Assembly (NCBI GenBank): GCA_039545315.1
Contig: BCIM01000002.1
Span: 2,952,331-3,016,330 of the forward strand
Source of the DNA: Kondoa malvinella
Taxonomy: Eukaryota > Basidiomycota > Agaricostilbomycetes > Agaricostilbales > Kondoaceae
Direction: 5' to 3'
DNA: 64,000 bases
Shown here: one piece after another, positions 1 through 12,437 of the stretch
Layout of the letters: each line of letters opens with the position of its first letter
Numbering within the stretch: the stretch's first letter is position 1
Program-made: the position numbers and the translations under genes
Notes under the pieces: generated by a model
What the model saw: the letters and a program-made list of their open reading frames with translations, nothing else
Told to the model about the DNA's origin: nothing
Database searches by the model: none

Positions 1-578
1 TGAGCAGCTTGAAAGCCTGGGCCATGTTGAGCAGCTTCGGTTAGAATACACGAACGAGACCAGGCTAGGTGGTGAAGGGCATAGATGTAAGCGGTGACCA
101 TTGTCATATGGTCTTGACTGATCAGCCGATAGTCTGCAATTTGCCCAGAGAACAACCTCAAATCAGGCGAGGTTGGTATGCTTGCCCATGCTGCTCATCA
201 GTCTAAGTGCATCAACTGTTGACAGAGTCAAGTCCGGAACCTCTTTCTCCACATGCGCGTTGTTCTTCGAGCAGTCACTATCGCTACAAGTATCAATTAC
301 CTCGCTCGTGGAAAAACACTTTGAACGGAAACGACATTGCTACTATCCGACGCAAATCAGGACTTCGGTACTGCAAGCTCCTCTCAGTACCAGGACGCCA
401 ACCCAAATTGATGCTTTATGGCACCGAATCTTGCATTCCGGTTGCTGTTGCCTTGTTGGAAGAAATGTTCACTCAGCAACCGCCTTACTATTCTGCGCAA
501 CCTTTTTCTGCTTCGAGGCTTCGTCCAGATGTGTTTGACAAGACAGATCCAGAGTGCAGCTGGTCTGTTGAGCTTTGA
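1..578 (+). CDS. 3' part of a KH-like domain protein (partial)
   Basis: This is the 3' end of a gene that enters from the left edge. An open stretch from base 3 ends at a good donor near 85, and further short introns follow, with acceptors near 144 and around 202-222. The last exon (about 222-578, stop TGA 576-578) encodes a block shaped like a KH fold. It contains NDIATIRRKSG, then a basic strand, then LMLYGTESCIPVAVALLEEMF, which matches the KH order I-x-x-IR-x-x-SG, strand, G-x-x-x-V-x-x-A-x-x-L. KH domains bind single-stranded RNA or DNA. The N-terminal part is outside the window, so the family cannot be named. The last splice junctions did not resolve cleanly. Confidence 0.4.
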
Positions 579-809
579 GCAGGACTTTCTCAACGAAAGC
601 ACTTCTTTTCGTGCTCGATTGTCGATATTACTCTGTCTTTGCAATGTATCATGCTTTCAGTTGTCCATCGTGCACTTCACCTTCAAGAGGCTCAAGATCT
701 GATCGGCTCGAAGTTGTAGAGAGTGGCAGGCTTCGGTGATAGTCTAGACATGCATGGCATGCAGTGCATCTATCTTGGCCCGAAAGAAGCCGCTACGTCC
801 TTTCACTAC

Positions 810-1997
810 TTAGCACACCCGATGATCTATCAAATTCTCTCTCCCATGCAGGAAATCCCAACAGTTCTGCACAGCTCTAATCGTGCTTTCCCTTGTAATC
901 TCTTCCGTCGTCGCAGCAATGTGAGGCGTGATGACTACATTGTCCAGCTTGAACAAGTCTCCATACACTGCTGTTGTGGCCGGTTCTTCACAAAAGACAT
1001 CCAGACAAGCTCCCGCTATCTGTCCGGTTGTCAATGCGGACAGTAGAGCTTGTTCGTCAACTAATTCTCCTCGACCGAGGTTGAGTAGAACGGAAGTAGG
1101 TCGCATAAGGGATAATGTCTCGCTGTTGATCATTGAGAGGGTATCTGGCGTAACTGGGCAATTGAGCGAGACGTAATCGGAAAGAGAAAGTAGCTCTTGT
1201 AAGGTGTGACAACGCTTGTGCGGGATACTGCCTAGCGGATCATTGGATGTCCAACGTGAAGTAGGTGAGGTAGGCGAATAGACGAGAATCTCGCAATTGA
1301 ACGCTCGAAACTTTAACGCGACTGCACTCCAATCAGCTCTAAGTCAAGCAGACAGGAAAAAGTCGTACCTTCTCGAGCTATTGAGCCCATACCTACTAAG
1401 CCAACCGTACGACCTGATAATGACCTTGCCATGAAGTCAACGCTTCGTAAAGCCTGACCAGCTCTCATTTTCCGATCTGTTTCCGCTACTCGACGACTTA
1501 GTGAAAGCGTCATAGCGAGCGTATGTTCCGCTACTGCTTCTGCGTTGAAGCCTGCGAGATGTCAGCTTATTGAGATGAAAGGGCAGCACAAGGGAAATGA
1601 CGCACCTGGTAGGGAAGTCACAGCGATGCCTAGCTTCTTGCATAATTCTATCGGAATCATATCATAGCCTGTGCCATTGCGAGCCATAATCTTGAGCCTG
1701 CTCTTTGTTAGCTCATATCTGGCGGATTTATAGTGAGTCACCTCTTGCTCGCCTGTGGATATTGACGCTCAAGCTAAGCCTTTGGTATGGCCAAACACAG
1801 CACGAACTCACCTTGACTAGATCTCCATGTATTTTCCCCTGCCTTAAACAAATACAATCTGCATGTTCTTCCCAATGCTCCACTCGAGCGTCATCTGGCA
1901 GCAACAAGTCAAAGCCTAGTGCTGTTGCGTGTGTATATGCATCTGCGTGTAATGGTGAGGGTATATAGATGCACGGCTTGGTATATGGCGAGACCAT
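810..1997 (-). CDS. D-isomer-specific 2-hydroxyacid dehydrogenase
   Basis: The spliced model has five exons (1997-1812, 1752-1742, 1697-1606, 1551-1369, 1321-810) and gives 327 residues. It is an NAD(P)-dependent oxidoreductase of the phosphoglycerate/glyoxylate/hydroxypyruvate reductase superfamily. The N-terminal catalytic half includes LKIMARNGTGYDMI. The nucleotide-binding loop is VGLVGMGSIA. After it come LNLGRGELVDEQAL (catalytic Arg region), CLDVFCEEP (Glu) and VVITPHIAA (catalytic His), which is the usual order of the family. Length is typical. The second exon is only 11 nt (GCG AGC AAG AG), and without it the frame is lost between exons 1 and 3. The exact substrate cannot be told. 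The last residues, DHRVC, show no peroxisomal targeting tripeptide. Confidence 0.9.
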
Positions 1998-2357
1998 CGT
2001 TGAGTGACAGCAAGAGGGCTCGATTGATTAGCTGATTCGAATTTTGCTGGCCATCGTTCTCCTTTAGCGACCTTGTAGGACTATTTTTTCTGCGCTTCTC
2101 CCTGATCTCAGAATCCTGAATCTCCGTTTTGTTGTCTTCGAGCTTGGTTGAAACTTCGAATGAGTGCCATCCTCGTGCCTTGAGCACTTCTTTTTCCTGG
2201 CGTACTCGTTACGCTAGCCAATCATACCACCGGCTTGGGAGCCCAGCTGGTTTCAGCTTGCCGGAGGAGGCGAGGTCTTCTGTTCATTGATTGCAACCCA
2301 CCGTATCGAATGCTTTCTCCGTTGCTCTTTCTCTCTCCTCTACCCTTCATTTCCATC
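1998..2357. other. Intergenic, divergent promoters
   Basis: This 360-bp gap separates the divergently transcribed dehydrogenase and the next gene. The right part is rich in CT (around 2315-2350), as fungal promoters often are. I see no gene in it. Confidence 0.5.
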
Positions 2358-3154
2358 ATGCCTGGAAACACCTCCGCTCTCGCTTCACATAACCATGTGG
2401 CTTTACTCCGTGTCAGCCAAGAGATTGCTAATGGTCAGTATACGCGATGGGTTTCAGGCTTTGGTTACGCCGCAATGGAGCAAGCGCACGACAAGCATCT
2501 TCAAGCTATTCACGATCACCCAGCCAGCAGCTCTCTTCCAGCGCCCATGCTTCCAGCTAAAATCGAGCTCAATTGCTTTGCGATGCTCGCTCAAGTCTTG
2601 TTCCGGGCTGTTTCTTCCGATTGGCGAAACGAACTTCGACCTTTTCTCTCCGTTGGTCCTTTCGGTGATCTACTTGCGCATGACATGGCGAGTCTTTCTG
2701 CACAAGTACCGAATTTCACTCGGTTCTTCAGCCTCTTCCCAAAAGAGCACCTATCACTTCCTAACCATCGTCAAATGCAAGTGTCTACCTCAGGATGGCA
2801 AGCAGGTGACTTTGCTCAGTTATCTCTAACGTACCATTTTCGACATCAAGACGGCAAACTCGCGATCGAAGGTCCTTTTGATCATTATATCATGATTGAA
2901 TCCGTCAAGCCCAATCTATGGGACTTTATGGTCCTCAGTCATGGTCAGTGCTTTCCCGCTGTCACGTCATACTTTACTGACTCGTGCGCCCACCACTTGT
3001 CTTAACAGGTCCCAAATGTGATTCACGTTCAGCTGGAGGTTGCAAGAGACCTGCAGGTACAATGCACGAGACTTTTCTGCTAGCTTGCTGGGCTGTCATT
3101 GAGAAGGTTGAACCTCAATTCCGTTTCGAGTCTTTGGTCCGTTTGCCCATTTGA
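2358..3154 (+). CDS. Hypothetical protein, 243 aa
   Basis: There are two exons, 2358-2943 and 3009-3154, around a 65-nt GT-AG intron. The frame closes exactly to 243 residues. I do not recognise the family. The protein is soluble, with no signal peptide or membrane segment, and is rich in aromatic residues and His. The second exon carries a small Cys cluster (PKCDSRSAGGCKR) just after the junction. The start was placed at ATG 2358 (MPGNTSALAS); in-frame Met codons also lie upstream and downstream, so the N-terminus is not certain. Reading continuously across 3054-3150 makes a second intron unnecessary. Confidence 0.6.
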
Positions 3155-4977
3155 CGAAAGTCTAGCTGTACAAAGTTGGCTGATATTGTATCGAGAATAG
3201 AATGTAGCAATATCAAGAACAAGAATCGATCCCAAGGTCTTTTATCCGAATCCATCCAAACCAGCATCTTCTCGCTCTGCAGCCGGTCCTTCTCGCACTT
3301 GAACTCTCCCTTGTAGGATCGACTTTCTCAAGCGCTGTGTCAACATCTGTTTGATAGTTTGTACATGTATTGCCTACCAATTCATCCTTTCGTGCTCTAT
3401 CAGCTGTAGTGAACCATCTTGTTAACGCGAAAAGTCCTCGTCAAACAACAGGCTAGGAAAGCTTTGAAATGCCCATTCCATCTATGTATAAAAGGAAATG
3501 TTCGAGATGCTGAGGCCACCCTTCGCAAGAAAGAATTGAATCTGACAATGCGATTGTGTTCCGACGCTAAACAGCACCTAGCCTATCTTCAGATAAACGA
3601 CATGCTCGAGTACACAGCTCCGTCCATCGCCTCGTGCTTTCCCTGAGCTTGACCGACAAAGTCTTATCATTCATTTCTGCCTGCTCAACATCAGATCAGC
3701 GCACGCGGAGCAATCTACGATGAGGCGTACCTAGGAGTACCACGAGCGCTGTGCGTTTCATAGCGGGGTATAGACAAAGCGAAGTCTTACTTGTCTACGT
3801 TGAACGCTAGAACTGAATTTGAGCACTTGATGTATAGAAGGAAAGCCCACACTATTTTTTGTTTGTGGGGCAGCTGGATAAGCGAATAGTATATAGCAAG
3901 TGTAGACACAGCCAAGCGTATAATCTGAACATGGACGAATATCGCGGATGTGATTAATTGCATGCGTAGTGTTGATGCTAATGAGAAACGATCAGATCAA
4001 TAAACAGAGCATGAACAGCGAATGATTTACGTATGGCTGTACATAATATACCGAGTAGCAGGATGACGGAATCACATAGCCAGATGTTGCCTATCTGTGG
4101 AAGCAGACCTGTCTAAGCGCTTCTCGCGCAGAGCCATTCATCTTCTCACCTTTTGCTCCGAATATAGACAGATCAGAGCTCTTCATGCATCGCATGCCTC
4201 TCTTCCGGCGCTTTCCAATTCCAGCTCTTGACGCATTCATGTTGGGCATTCATCGTGGTTCTGTCATTACCGTTATATTCACACTCTGGAAATAGAGTTG
4301 AACATATCAGGACTGACCCTGGTGTACATTCAGTGTCTGTCCACTCAAGCACCAATCATCAGTATGATACTGAGGTAGATGCTGGAAGACGGACCGCAAA
4401 CTGCATGACCCGTCGCATCTCTCGCTATACCCAAACTAAGTCAACAGAAGAGAAAAGAGATGTGAAGAAGCGTACAGCAGGAATTCTGTAACCAACTTTC
4501 ACTTGTATAACCCTATTTGTGCATATGAGCTATGACCTGTGGAGAGTAGGGAGCATACTTTTACGCCGTAAGGTGGATAAATAGAGTCACACTCTAGATG
4601 ATCTTCGTTCTTTCAAACCGCTAAGTTACGGAACGCGAGAATCAGCGACAGACAGACGAACCTCGTCGTATTCGTCTGCGCAACCGCACCATGTCTTGCC
4701 GTGTGCATCTGTAATGACTATAGGTGGTGCGTGTGAGCCTTCAGTGGAACAAGATACGTCCTATACTTCGACATTGAGTAGTGGAAAGCAGAAGTGGAAA
4801 GATGGGCAGAATACATTTGTAGCAGCTTTTGACGCGTTTGATTGCATAGAATAAGAGAGTAGTAGGGCCAACAGCGACGACCAGAGAGAGCGATACATTC
4901 TGTGCATGTATCCAGTGAATGAAATTGGATGACAGCTGTCAACGAGCTGGTCGACATCGAACCGCGATATTCCAACA
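3155..4977. other. 1.8-kb gene-poor interval
   Basis: This is one of the two longest gene-free stretches in an otherwise dense window. Only short open frames without recognisable protein sequence occur, for example 3419-3646 and 4228-4491. I found no tRNA-like box B, no tandem repeat and no transposase remnant. It may hold UTRs, a non-coding RNA or an unrecognised short gene. Confidence 0.4.
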
Positions 4978-6114
4978 ATGGGCTTGCCGCTATACGTGCC
5001 CGTGTTGTACATTGGCTTCCTCTTTGGTCCTTTATACGTCTTTAGCAAGTATTACATGGGCAAGAAACAGCGTAAGTTGGACGACTTTGCCCTTTGGCTC
5101 GCGGGATCCTCTGTTATTGCCCCGGTCCGGCAAATATGAGAGCACTGGGCTGATGTAACATTGAATACAGTCCGCTCCAACGCAGATCTAAACTTCTTTG
5201 AACAAAACCACGCTCGAGATGTCTACATTTCCCTATTATCGCATGACCCAACACCACAAGACACTTTACTCATTTCGGCCCTCATCACTCGTTCAATGGA
5301 AGCCATTCAAAGATTGATGCAAATAAAAAACAACAAGAATTCGCTTGGGCAACTACAGAACAAAGGTTTGATCGGGGATGAATTCATGGCCATGTTCTTG
5401 GAAGCAGAGAAAGAGTTGGAAGCAGAGATTAGAGAGGTTGTGGAAGAGGCCAATAGTTACAAGCAGGGCTGGGGCCAGTTTATACTCGCTCATGCCAACG
5501 ATATGGTCCAGCATGACAAGTACAAGAAAACGTTTGAAGGGATAGAAAAGGCTAAAGCGGACTACTGTAAGCGTCCTTCTGCCTTTCTGCCTGGTCTGTA
5601 TCGTCCGCGCTGTGCTTCGGAGCTCTATCTGCTTTTGCACTGCTGAAAAGCATTTGTTGTTTCAAAATGCTCCGGGAAAGCAAGCATCTGGCATACATGA
5701 TGTTCTCTTTAAACCTCGATAACCTTTGAAGGCACTCGCTCAACGCTCTTTCATACAGACGCAAAACATCCTCACCTAACCCCGCCAACAGAATCTTCTC
5801 TCCAACCAGCAACCCCAGCAGCAGGCCAACACCTGCGCTCACCTCAACCTTCCAGAACTGTCTCTAGTGCTAGCACAACACCTTGTAAATTCTCTCTTCC
5901 TCTTAATTCCCGGCGACTAATCGTAGTGACAGCGAAAACGCCGAGCAAGAAGAACGAGATAGTGACACCCGCTCAGAAGTTACAAGAAAAAGTATCTAGT
6001 GTGGATAGCACGCCTGCTGGTTCCGAGGATGAGAAGGAGAATTTACCAAGTGGGGAGAGCAGTCCGAACAAGAGTGTCAAGGGAAAGAGTAAGAAGGGCA
6101 AAAAGCGAAAGTAG
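4978..6114 (+). CDS. SEC66: Sec66/Sec71-like subunit of the Sec63 translocation complex
   Basis: Four exons (4978-5071, 5171-5566, 5759-5884, 5927-6114) give 267 residues in a closed frame. The N-terminus (MGLPLYVPVLYIGFLFGPLY) is a short lumenal end plus one membrane anchor. The cytosolic Sec66 domain follows, with LNFFEQNHARDVYISLL, a block of helices and GWGQFILAHANDMVQ. The C-terminus ends in a lysine-rich tail (KGKSKKGKKRK). Sec66 belongs to the ER Sec62/63/66/72 complex for post-translational protein import. The protein is longer than the roughly 206-residue yeast protein because of the Ser/Thr/Pro-rich tail. The third intron (5885-5926) uses a GTAAAT donor, and the second intron (192 nt) is long for this genome. 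Confidence 0.9.
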
Positions 6115-6692
6115 TTTCTGGAAGTTGGACAGGTTGGTTTTGGAGCTTTGCGTTTGGTTGGATAAAGTTAAAAGGCAGATTTGGTATTACAGGAAGACTT
6201 TCGGTGTGGTATAGCTAGAGATTGATGCAAGATAATCAGGAAGCAAGGAAGCAAGAAGGTCTGGAAGGTTGGGAGATGGAAGGCGTGCTGGCAAACCTTC
6301 CTTTTGAGCTGCATTGCATACAATTCACATAATTAGACCTACTTATCGCTTCGTTGTTCGCGTCATCGCATGCCCTTGACTAGCAGTCGCACTTTGGCCT
6401 ACTTTGGCTATGTCCACAATCTGTGGTCAGTAGCCAGCCCTCAGACGACGAAGGAGAATACCCCCAGCTCCCTTGCAGCTTCGGAATACCACAGGACCTA
6501 TATATCTGCGCTGTGATACCGTGATCCGCTGCTTTGCCTGTACTCCGCTGGGCTGCTGCTCGCCTCATCCTAAAATAAACTAGCAAATTATCGAACCACC
6601 TAACTTGTCTATATTGTCTTGTGATGCTCTGTCAAGACTTGTAGTGTGCTGTACAAGAGGATTTGCTGTGATCGACCTGCTGCCAAGTCGAA
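6115..6692. other. Intergenic
   Basis: This 578-bp gap lies between SEC66 and the FUSC gene, which are on the same strand. It should contain the SEC66 3' UTR and the promoter of the next gene. No coding potential was recognised on either strand. Confidence 0.45.
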
Positions 6693-9600
6693 ATGAGCAA
6701 GATGAACGGCAAAACATCACAACATAGAGATGCGGAGTCGAATACTTCAAAGACTTCTTCTATACGCGAGACGGTGAAGAAGCACATACCAGATTGGATG
6801 TATGTTCCTGGCGGCTGAGCCCTGGATCCTTCTGATCGAGTGATAGACTCGCACATCTGAACCTACAAGACAGCAAACTAGTCTTACGATGCTCCCTCGT
6901 CACGATCGCTGCGTTGATTGTTATGCTACCTCAAAACTCTTTACAAGTCATGGGGTATGTTGTGTGCCTTGCTAATTGGTATGAAGGCTAATGAAGGAAA
7001 AGCAATGCGGCTTTCTTTGCACTGATAGCAGGTGCGTGACAGGCATAGGATTCGGCTTAAAGCTGATTCGTCGTTGTCTGAAAACGCACAGCTTTCATCA
7101 GTACGTTCTATCTGTTACTACTTGACATTGACATCAGCTAAGCACGGGGGGGGTTGAGCAGTCCCTTGTGCTATGCCAACCCAAATCTTCCTCGCGGCTG
7201 TTGGGACACTCGCTGTATGCTTTTATTGCACTCAATCAAGCCTAGTGCTGATACTTGAGCAGCTTGGCATGCTTTTCGCTTGGGCTTTCAGCTGTCTGGC
7301 AATGTTCTGCAGCTTACAAGCTAGAAGCCAAGTTCTTTTGCAACAACAGATTCAGCGGCAGGCGTCGTAAGCTATCCTTTAGTAGTTCCACATCTAGCAC
7401 GACTGATTCAGCAATCAGATTGGGCGGCACTGGCACTGATCTGGATCAGCAATTTCAGCGATCAGTCTTGTGCGTCTGGACTGCTTAGTGATGGTGTACC
7501 AGCTCACCAAGGTATAGCGAGGGCGCCTTCCTTGATCCGAGGTCATCAGCAGTGTATGGCGTCTTTTTCGCTGTTGGAGCCTACTTCTTCGCTGTCGTTC
7601 GCGCTTACTACCCCAAGCTCAAATTGTTCTCCATCTTCGGTACCATTTGTCTGGATGTCATGCATTCCTATGGACCCCTTTTCCCTGTTCGTCAGCAACA
7701 AGATGATAATTGATCTGACTGACTATTAGAGCAGGTCCAGCAGTATACTCTAGCAAACACCTTCCTGATTCCTACTGCATACTATATCGCTTTCGGTTTG
7801 GTCGGTACAATCCTCATATTCCCTCAAACGCAAGGTAGCAAGGTAGGCTGCTTACATTAGCTCGCTTTCGCAGGACATCTAAAGCCGCTTTTACAGTTCT
7901 TAGCCGGTCTGATTGGTGTATTGGCGAACATGACTAGCGCGCTGAAAGAAGAACAAGACAAGATACTTTCAAGCTCGCCAGCGAGCGATGCTTGGTCCGA
8001 GCACGTCACTTCAGCCGGAACACGACGAAGTACGCTTTTGAGCACGATGACCGGCTTAGATGACTCGGCGTATGTCTCATCACATCAGACTGAGGATCAC
8101 AGCTGATAGACTGGTAGACCGATGTTGAACTTAGAATTTGAACTCGGTCGGTTGAACGCAGAAGATTTACAGACCTTGTTCCAGCGCTTACAACGGCTCA
8201 ATCTATCTGTACTGGTGCTCAACTCATTTCCTGCACTGGCGGCTCGAACGCATGAAGAAATATTACAGCCACAAGCTAGAAGACCGAGAGCGAACAGCAA
8301 GATCAACACGAACGATGCTCATCATCTCTTCAATGAGAAGCACGAAGATGGCGAGAAGTCGCACATGGACGTTGGAACCGAGCGGATCTTTAGTTTGGTT
8401 AAAGGGGCTTCGGCGCGATTACGAGAATCCGCGGCGGATGCTTTGGGAAATGCCAAAGATGATCTGAGCGCAATGAACAATGATCGACACAAGAAATCAA
8501 AAGGTGAAAGCGCTTCATCTCAAATCAAGAGTACAGAAGACAAGCTCGCTGTTCTCAAAGAAGCCCTGGACCAATTCAGAAATCATGATAGGTTGCAAGT
8601 GCTCGAACCGTTCAGACAATTCTTTTCAAAGGGCGAGATGGAAGTGAATGCCCGTGGTCGTTTGCCTTTTTCTGGTCGACCGCTCTTTATTGCTCACGCA
8701 TATTCGCACAACCTCATCATGTTTGTTGACAATCTGGTTGGCTTCCTCGAACATGTGCTCGAACTGCAACAGCATCGACAGCGGAATCGAGTCTGGTGGC
8801 CTACGAGCTTGAAGAAGCTCGGTCAAGCCTTGTCCGGACCTGGAACGCATAACCTTGATAGTCAGGGTGAAGAAGTCGCCTTATCATCGGTAAACACCAA
8901 GAAAGAGGAGCAGCAGGGTGCCAACGATCCAGATGGATCAAAGCACGGGTCTCGCTTTTTCAAGTCGTTCTATCACGCATACAAATGGCTCTATACTCCC
9001 GAGGCAATCTTCAGTCTGCGCTATACTTTCCTTACCATCGCTTGTCAGTGTTGGTCAACGTAGCGCTATGTTTTGCTGACGTTACCTTAGTATGGCTGCC
9101 GCAAATCTTTCAGTCTTCAGCATACTTTACTTATGCTAACAAAGGGCTATGGGTTTTGATTATGGCGCAACTTGGCATGGAAATATACGTCAGCGACCAA
9201 AGTCAGTCAACCGGCTTCTTATCTGCGTCCTAGCTGATTCAGTCTGTCAGTCTTCTCCTACATTATTAGGATTGCCGGTACAATAGGTCAGCCTTGAGCA
9301 TTTGTCATGGTTGTCTATCACCGTCTGATCTAGAATTTGCCAGCTGGTGCCATCGGTGAGCCATGCAATGTTCAAAACGCATCAAGGGCTCACGCGTTAC
9401 AGTTGGAATGCTCATTTGGTACATTGCTGGTGGCGGAGGCAACCCTTATGCGTAGGTTGTCCCGTCCTCTCCATAATGTCGTTGCTGACATTGCCTGGGG
9501 CTCAACAGACTTGCTGTTGTCTTTGCTGTACGGCTCGCTTTCTGATACTAGGCTGTCATTGACCTCTTTTCGATAGATCTTCACAATACCTATGGTGTAC

Positions 9601-10804
9601 ATGCGTATCTTCGCACCACCTGCTTTATTGATGGGTGTAATCTTGATTGCGGTCACTGCTGCTCTGATCGTTGGGTATTCGTACATGGTCTGTCTATTGC
9701 TTATAGTGCTGTGCCTTATTGACAAGACGCACAATAGGATCTCAATTTGCCCCAACTGGCATCTCCAGGTAGGTACGACTCTGCGGCGAACGAATCAGCT
9801 CTGACCATTCGCTGGCAGGAACGGGCTGGGAGGTATGAAACACTTTGATCAGGTCGAGCGGCCTCACTGAATCACTTTGCTGTATAGGTCGCTTGGAGAA
9901 GATGTTTACTCGTTATTATCGGTTTGACGGCGGCAGCCGTCGTCAGCTTGATCCCACCTACCTCTGGCCGCAAAATGATCCGACAGGGCTATGCTTCGAC
10001 TCTATTGAAACTTTCGGGTCTTTATTCTCACCTCATTGAAGTCTGGCTTGAGATGCCAAGCGAGACGTACAATCCATCGGCCGACTTCAAGCAGTACCTG
10101 CCGAACTTCGTGGCAGTCTCCCGCAAACTGCAAGCTCTTTCAGCAGCGCATGCTACAGCCAAGTTGGAGATTAGCTTTGAAGGCGCTTGGCCGAAAGAAA
10201 AGTACGATGCATTGCAGAAGGCACAGACTGCTCTTTGCTACGCAATCATACAGGTGCGGTTCGAAGCACCTTCTTGTGCCCAAAAAGCTGATCCCGCCGA
10301 TTAGCTTACACACTCTGTCGCACGTCTGGATCCAGCTTGGCGAACGAGACTTCGACACCGAACGCTGTTCCTCAACCCTATCCTCATCTCGGACGTCTTT
10401 TCTGTTCTGCATATGACTTCTGCATCGCTTCGGCTAGTTGAGCCTCTACCAGAAAGTCTGCCGTATCTTCGAGAACATAGCACTTTGGATCTGCCTCGAC
10501 CACATATCAAAGAAGGTGACGAGAAGACATTGACGTGGGAGGAGTTTGAGGTGCCCTGATCATCATTTACTGAAGAATGTGGCTGAATGTTTCTTTTCTG
10601 TTCAGGACACCGAGTTTCAGACCTTTGCAGCGGCAATGGTTCACGTGCATTGGATCTTCAGGTGAGCTCCTCCTTTTATCATATAGTGGTCTGACCATTT
10701 ACTCTGTGAGCGGGGAGGTGGACGAGATTTCCAGCATCACTCGAGATCTAGTTGGCAGCAAATCCTTGCCTGGCTTTGCAGAATGGACCAAGAAGTGGCA
10801 GTAG
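6693..10804 (+). CDS. FUSC/DUF2421 family membrane protein (Bre4/aromatic acid exporter type)
   Basis: This is a large gene with well over ten short introns. ATG 6693 starts MSKMNGKTSQHRD. The first transmembrane block (LVTIAALIVMLPQNSL, NAAFFALIAG, MPTQIFLAAVGTLA, LGMLFAWAFSCLAMFC, VYGVFFAVGAYFFAVV, FLIPTAYYIAFGLVGTI) is followed by a long soluble region (about 8122-8980) with charged and coiled segments. The second membrane block (WLPQIFQSSAY, GLWVLIMAQLGMEIYVSDQ, IWYIAGGGGNPYA) matches the duplicated half of FUSC proteins. The C-terminal DUF2421 region ends with EISSITRDLVGSK...KKWQ and stop 10802-10804. The family is related to fusaric-acid and aromatic-acid exporters and to yeast Bre4. 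The substrate is unknown. The order of exons is secure, but some small exons near 7090-7170 and 7420-7540 are not. Confidence 0.85.
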
Positions 10805-11092
10805 ATAAATGTACACATTGTTTGTAGTGTGCCCTGATTGTATTGAGAATGTACATAGCCTATTTCAAGCAATTGAGCGGCGACTTTTTGCAAACATGGC
10901 AAACTTTATAATGACGAGTTTTGCATCTCTTCGACCGCTTATTGTTTTTCTTCTTCTCGTACCATCACCACCACCAGCAAGCGTCATCCAGAGCTTCTCA
11001 AGAAGCTTGGGACATCCTCGCGACTATAGTCGCCAGATCAAGACCGAAGCTTATCAGAGTCCGACCAGCTCATCCAGCGACTATTGAGCAAA

Positions 11093-12190
11093 ATGGCAGT
11101 CATCCAACAATCTGACTTTTATGGCGAGACTTCGCTGTTACATCCACTCGTAGTTGGTTCTATCATACTCTGCATCGTCTTTGCCTATCTGCGCATCACG
11201 TCGTCTCGTTCGCTCAAGTAAATATTTTGCTCGTCCGAAGTCTTGTCCGAGCTTACAGACTGTTCGGATAGCCCTACGACAATCACATCCTACGTGTGCA
11301 GTGTCGCTATTGGCAGCACAGTATCTCGGTAAGCTTGGTCAGAGCTTGTCATTTCTCGTGAAGCTGAAGGAACGGGTGCAGAATCGTTACCCAGCCCGGC
11401 CTTGATCTAACGCGTGGTATACTGAGCATCTTCATCATCTTCTTTTTTGAGTGGGTCAGTACAAAATTGGCTGCCTCTGGTCCAAAGCCCTTCGCAGTGC
11501 GTTACTTTCCCTTTTCGGTCTGATCAATATTCTAAAATGGTGTTTGCAGTACATCTTCCAGGTAGATATCGTCCATACAGACTGACGTACGTAACTCATT
11601 GTTCACTACAGAGCCCACCATGCTTGTTGGTTTTCCGAGGCAAGGCAGACATGAAGGCCATTAGAGGAGCCAGGTCCGTCTTGAGCATGCTATCATCTTT
11701 CCCTCAGCTGATGCCTTCGATGTAGAGTCAGCCCCTCTGGTCTTATGCAAGCGCTACGCAGTATGTTCGCGTCTCCTTCCTGTTGCACGGCTGGCTGATG
11801 ATCTTGAAGCCAAAGGCATGCTCAGATTAGATCAAGCAGAAGCAGTTATCGTGCGTTTGTGTTATGTTTCATCTGTCGATCATCTCGCTTAAGGTGTTTA
11901 ATTGACAGCTCGAACCGAATGGATCCTTCGCTGTCTTCCCTCGCCTATCGTCTGAAGATTTGAACGGCTCGCTCGATTCGCTTGAATGTCAGTCATCATC
12001 TGAACACGCCAACTAGTGCAGGACTGACAATGTTTTGTCAGGTATACCGGGCTACAGCGCAAAGTGCGAAGCATGGGAAAACAGAAAGAAGCAGGCTAGA
12101 GAGCCAAAACTGGACCCTTGGATCAAGGGCGAGGTTCTTGCTGAAAAGCCAAAATCGAATGGCCACACGAACGACCACAGTGAAGTCTGA
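11093..12190 (+). CDS. DUF421/YetF-like membrane protein
   Basis: ATG 11093 begins a short lumenal end and a membrane helix (LVVGSIILCIVFAYLRI). Next comes SPTTITSYVCSVAIGSTVS, then LDLTRGILSIFIIFFFEWV, then PPCLLVFRGKADMKAIRGAR, a later segment with LEAKGMLRLDQAEAVILEPNGSFAVFP, and a charged C-terminal tail ending in NDHSEV (TGA 12188-12190). The order of polar TM2 with pro-x-D/T, TM3, P-x-LL-x-x-x-G-K, and A-x-x-E-x-NG-S-x-x-V-x-P is that of DUF421 (YetF/YrhO), best known in bacteria. No function is established for the family in fungi. At least five introns are needed; the one near 11670-11740 is not resolved. Confidence 0.65.
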
Positions 12191-12437
12191 TCATAGTCAT
12201 GTACTCTATGCGTGGCGAGTGTATATATGGTGTTTTACAATTGTCCATACATCCATTTAGATCTAATAACTTAAAAGTAGCCAAATGTCTACAGTTCTAG
12301 ATCTGTGCGTGTACGAGGTGTTGATCAGCTTGATTTCGATGACGGCTGTATGGCTGGCGGTTTAAAGCTACACGAGGTGTGCATATCTATCAGCTTGCAA
12401 TAAAGCGAAAAGAGAACGCCTTTACCTCAGCTTACGG

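Noticed and set aside
10245..10270. Possible tRNA box B (GGTTCGAAGC)
   Set aside because: It lies inside a FUSC intron/exon boundary, lacks the following CC and has no matching A box or cloverleaf.
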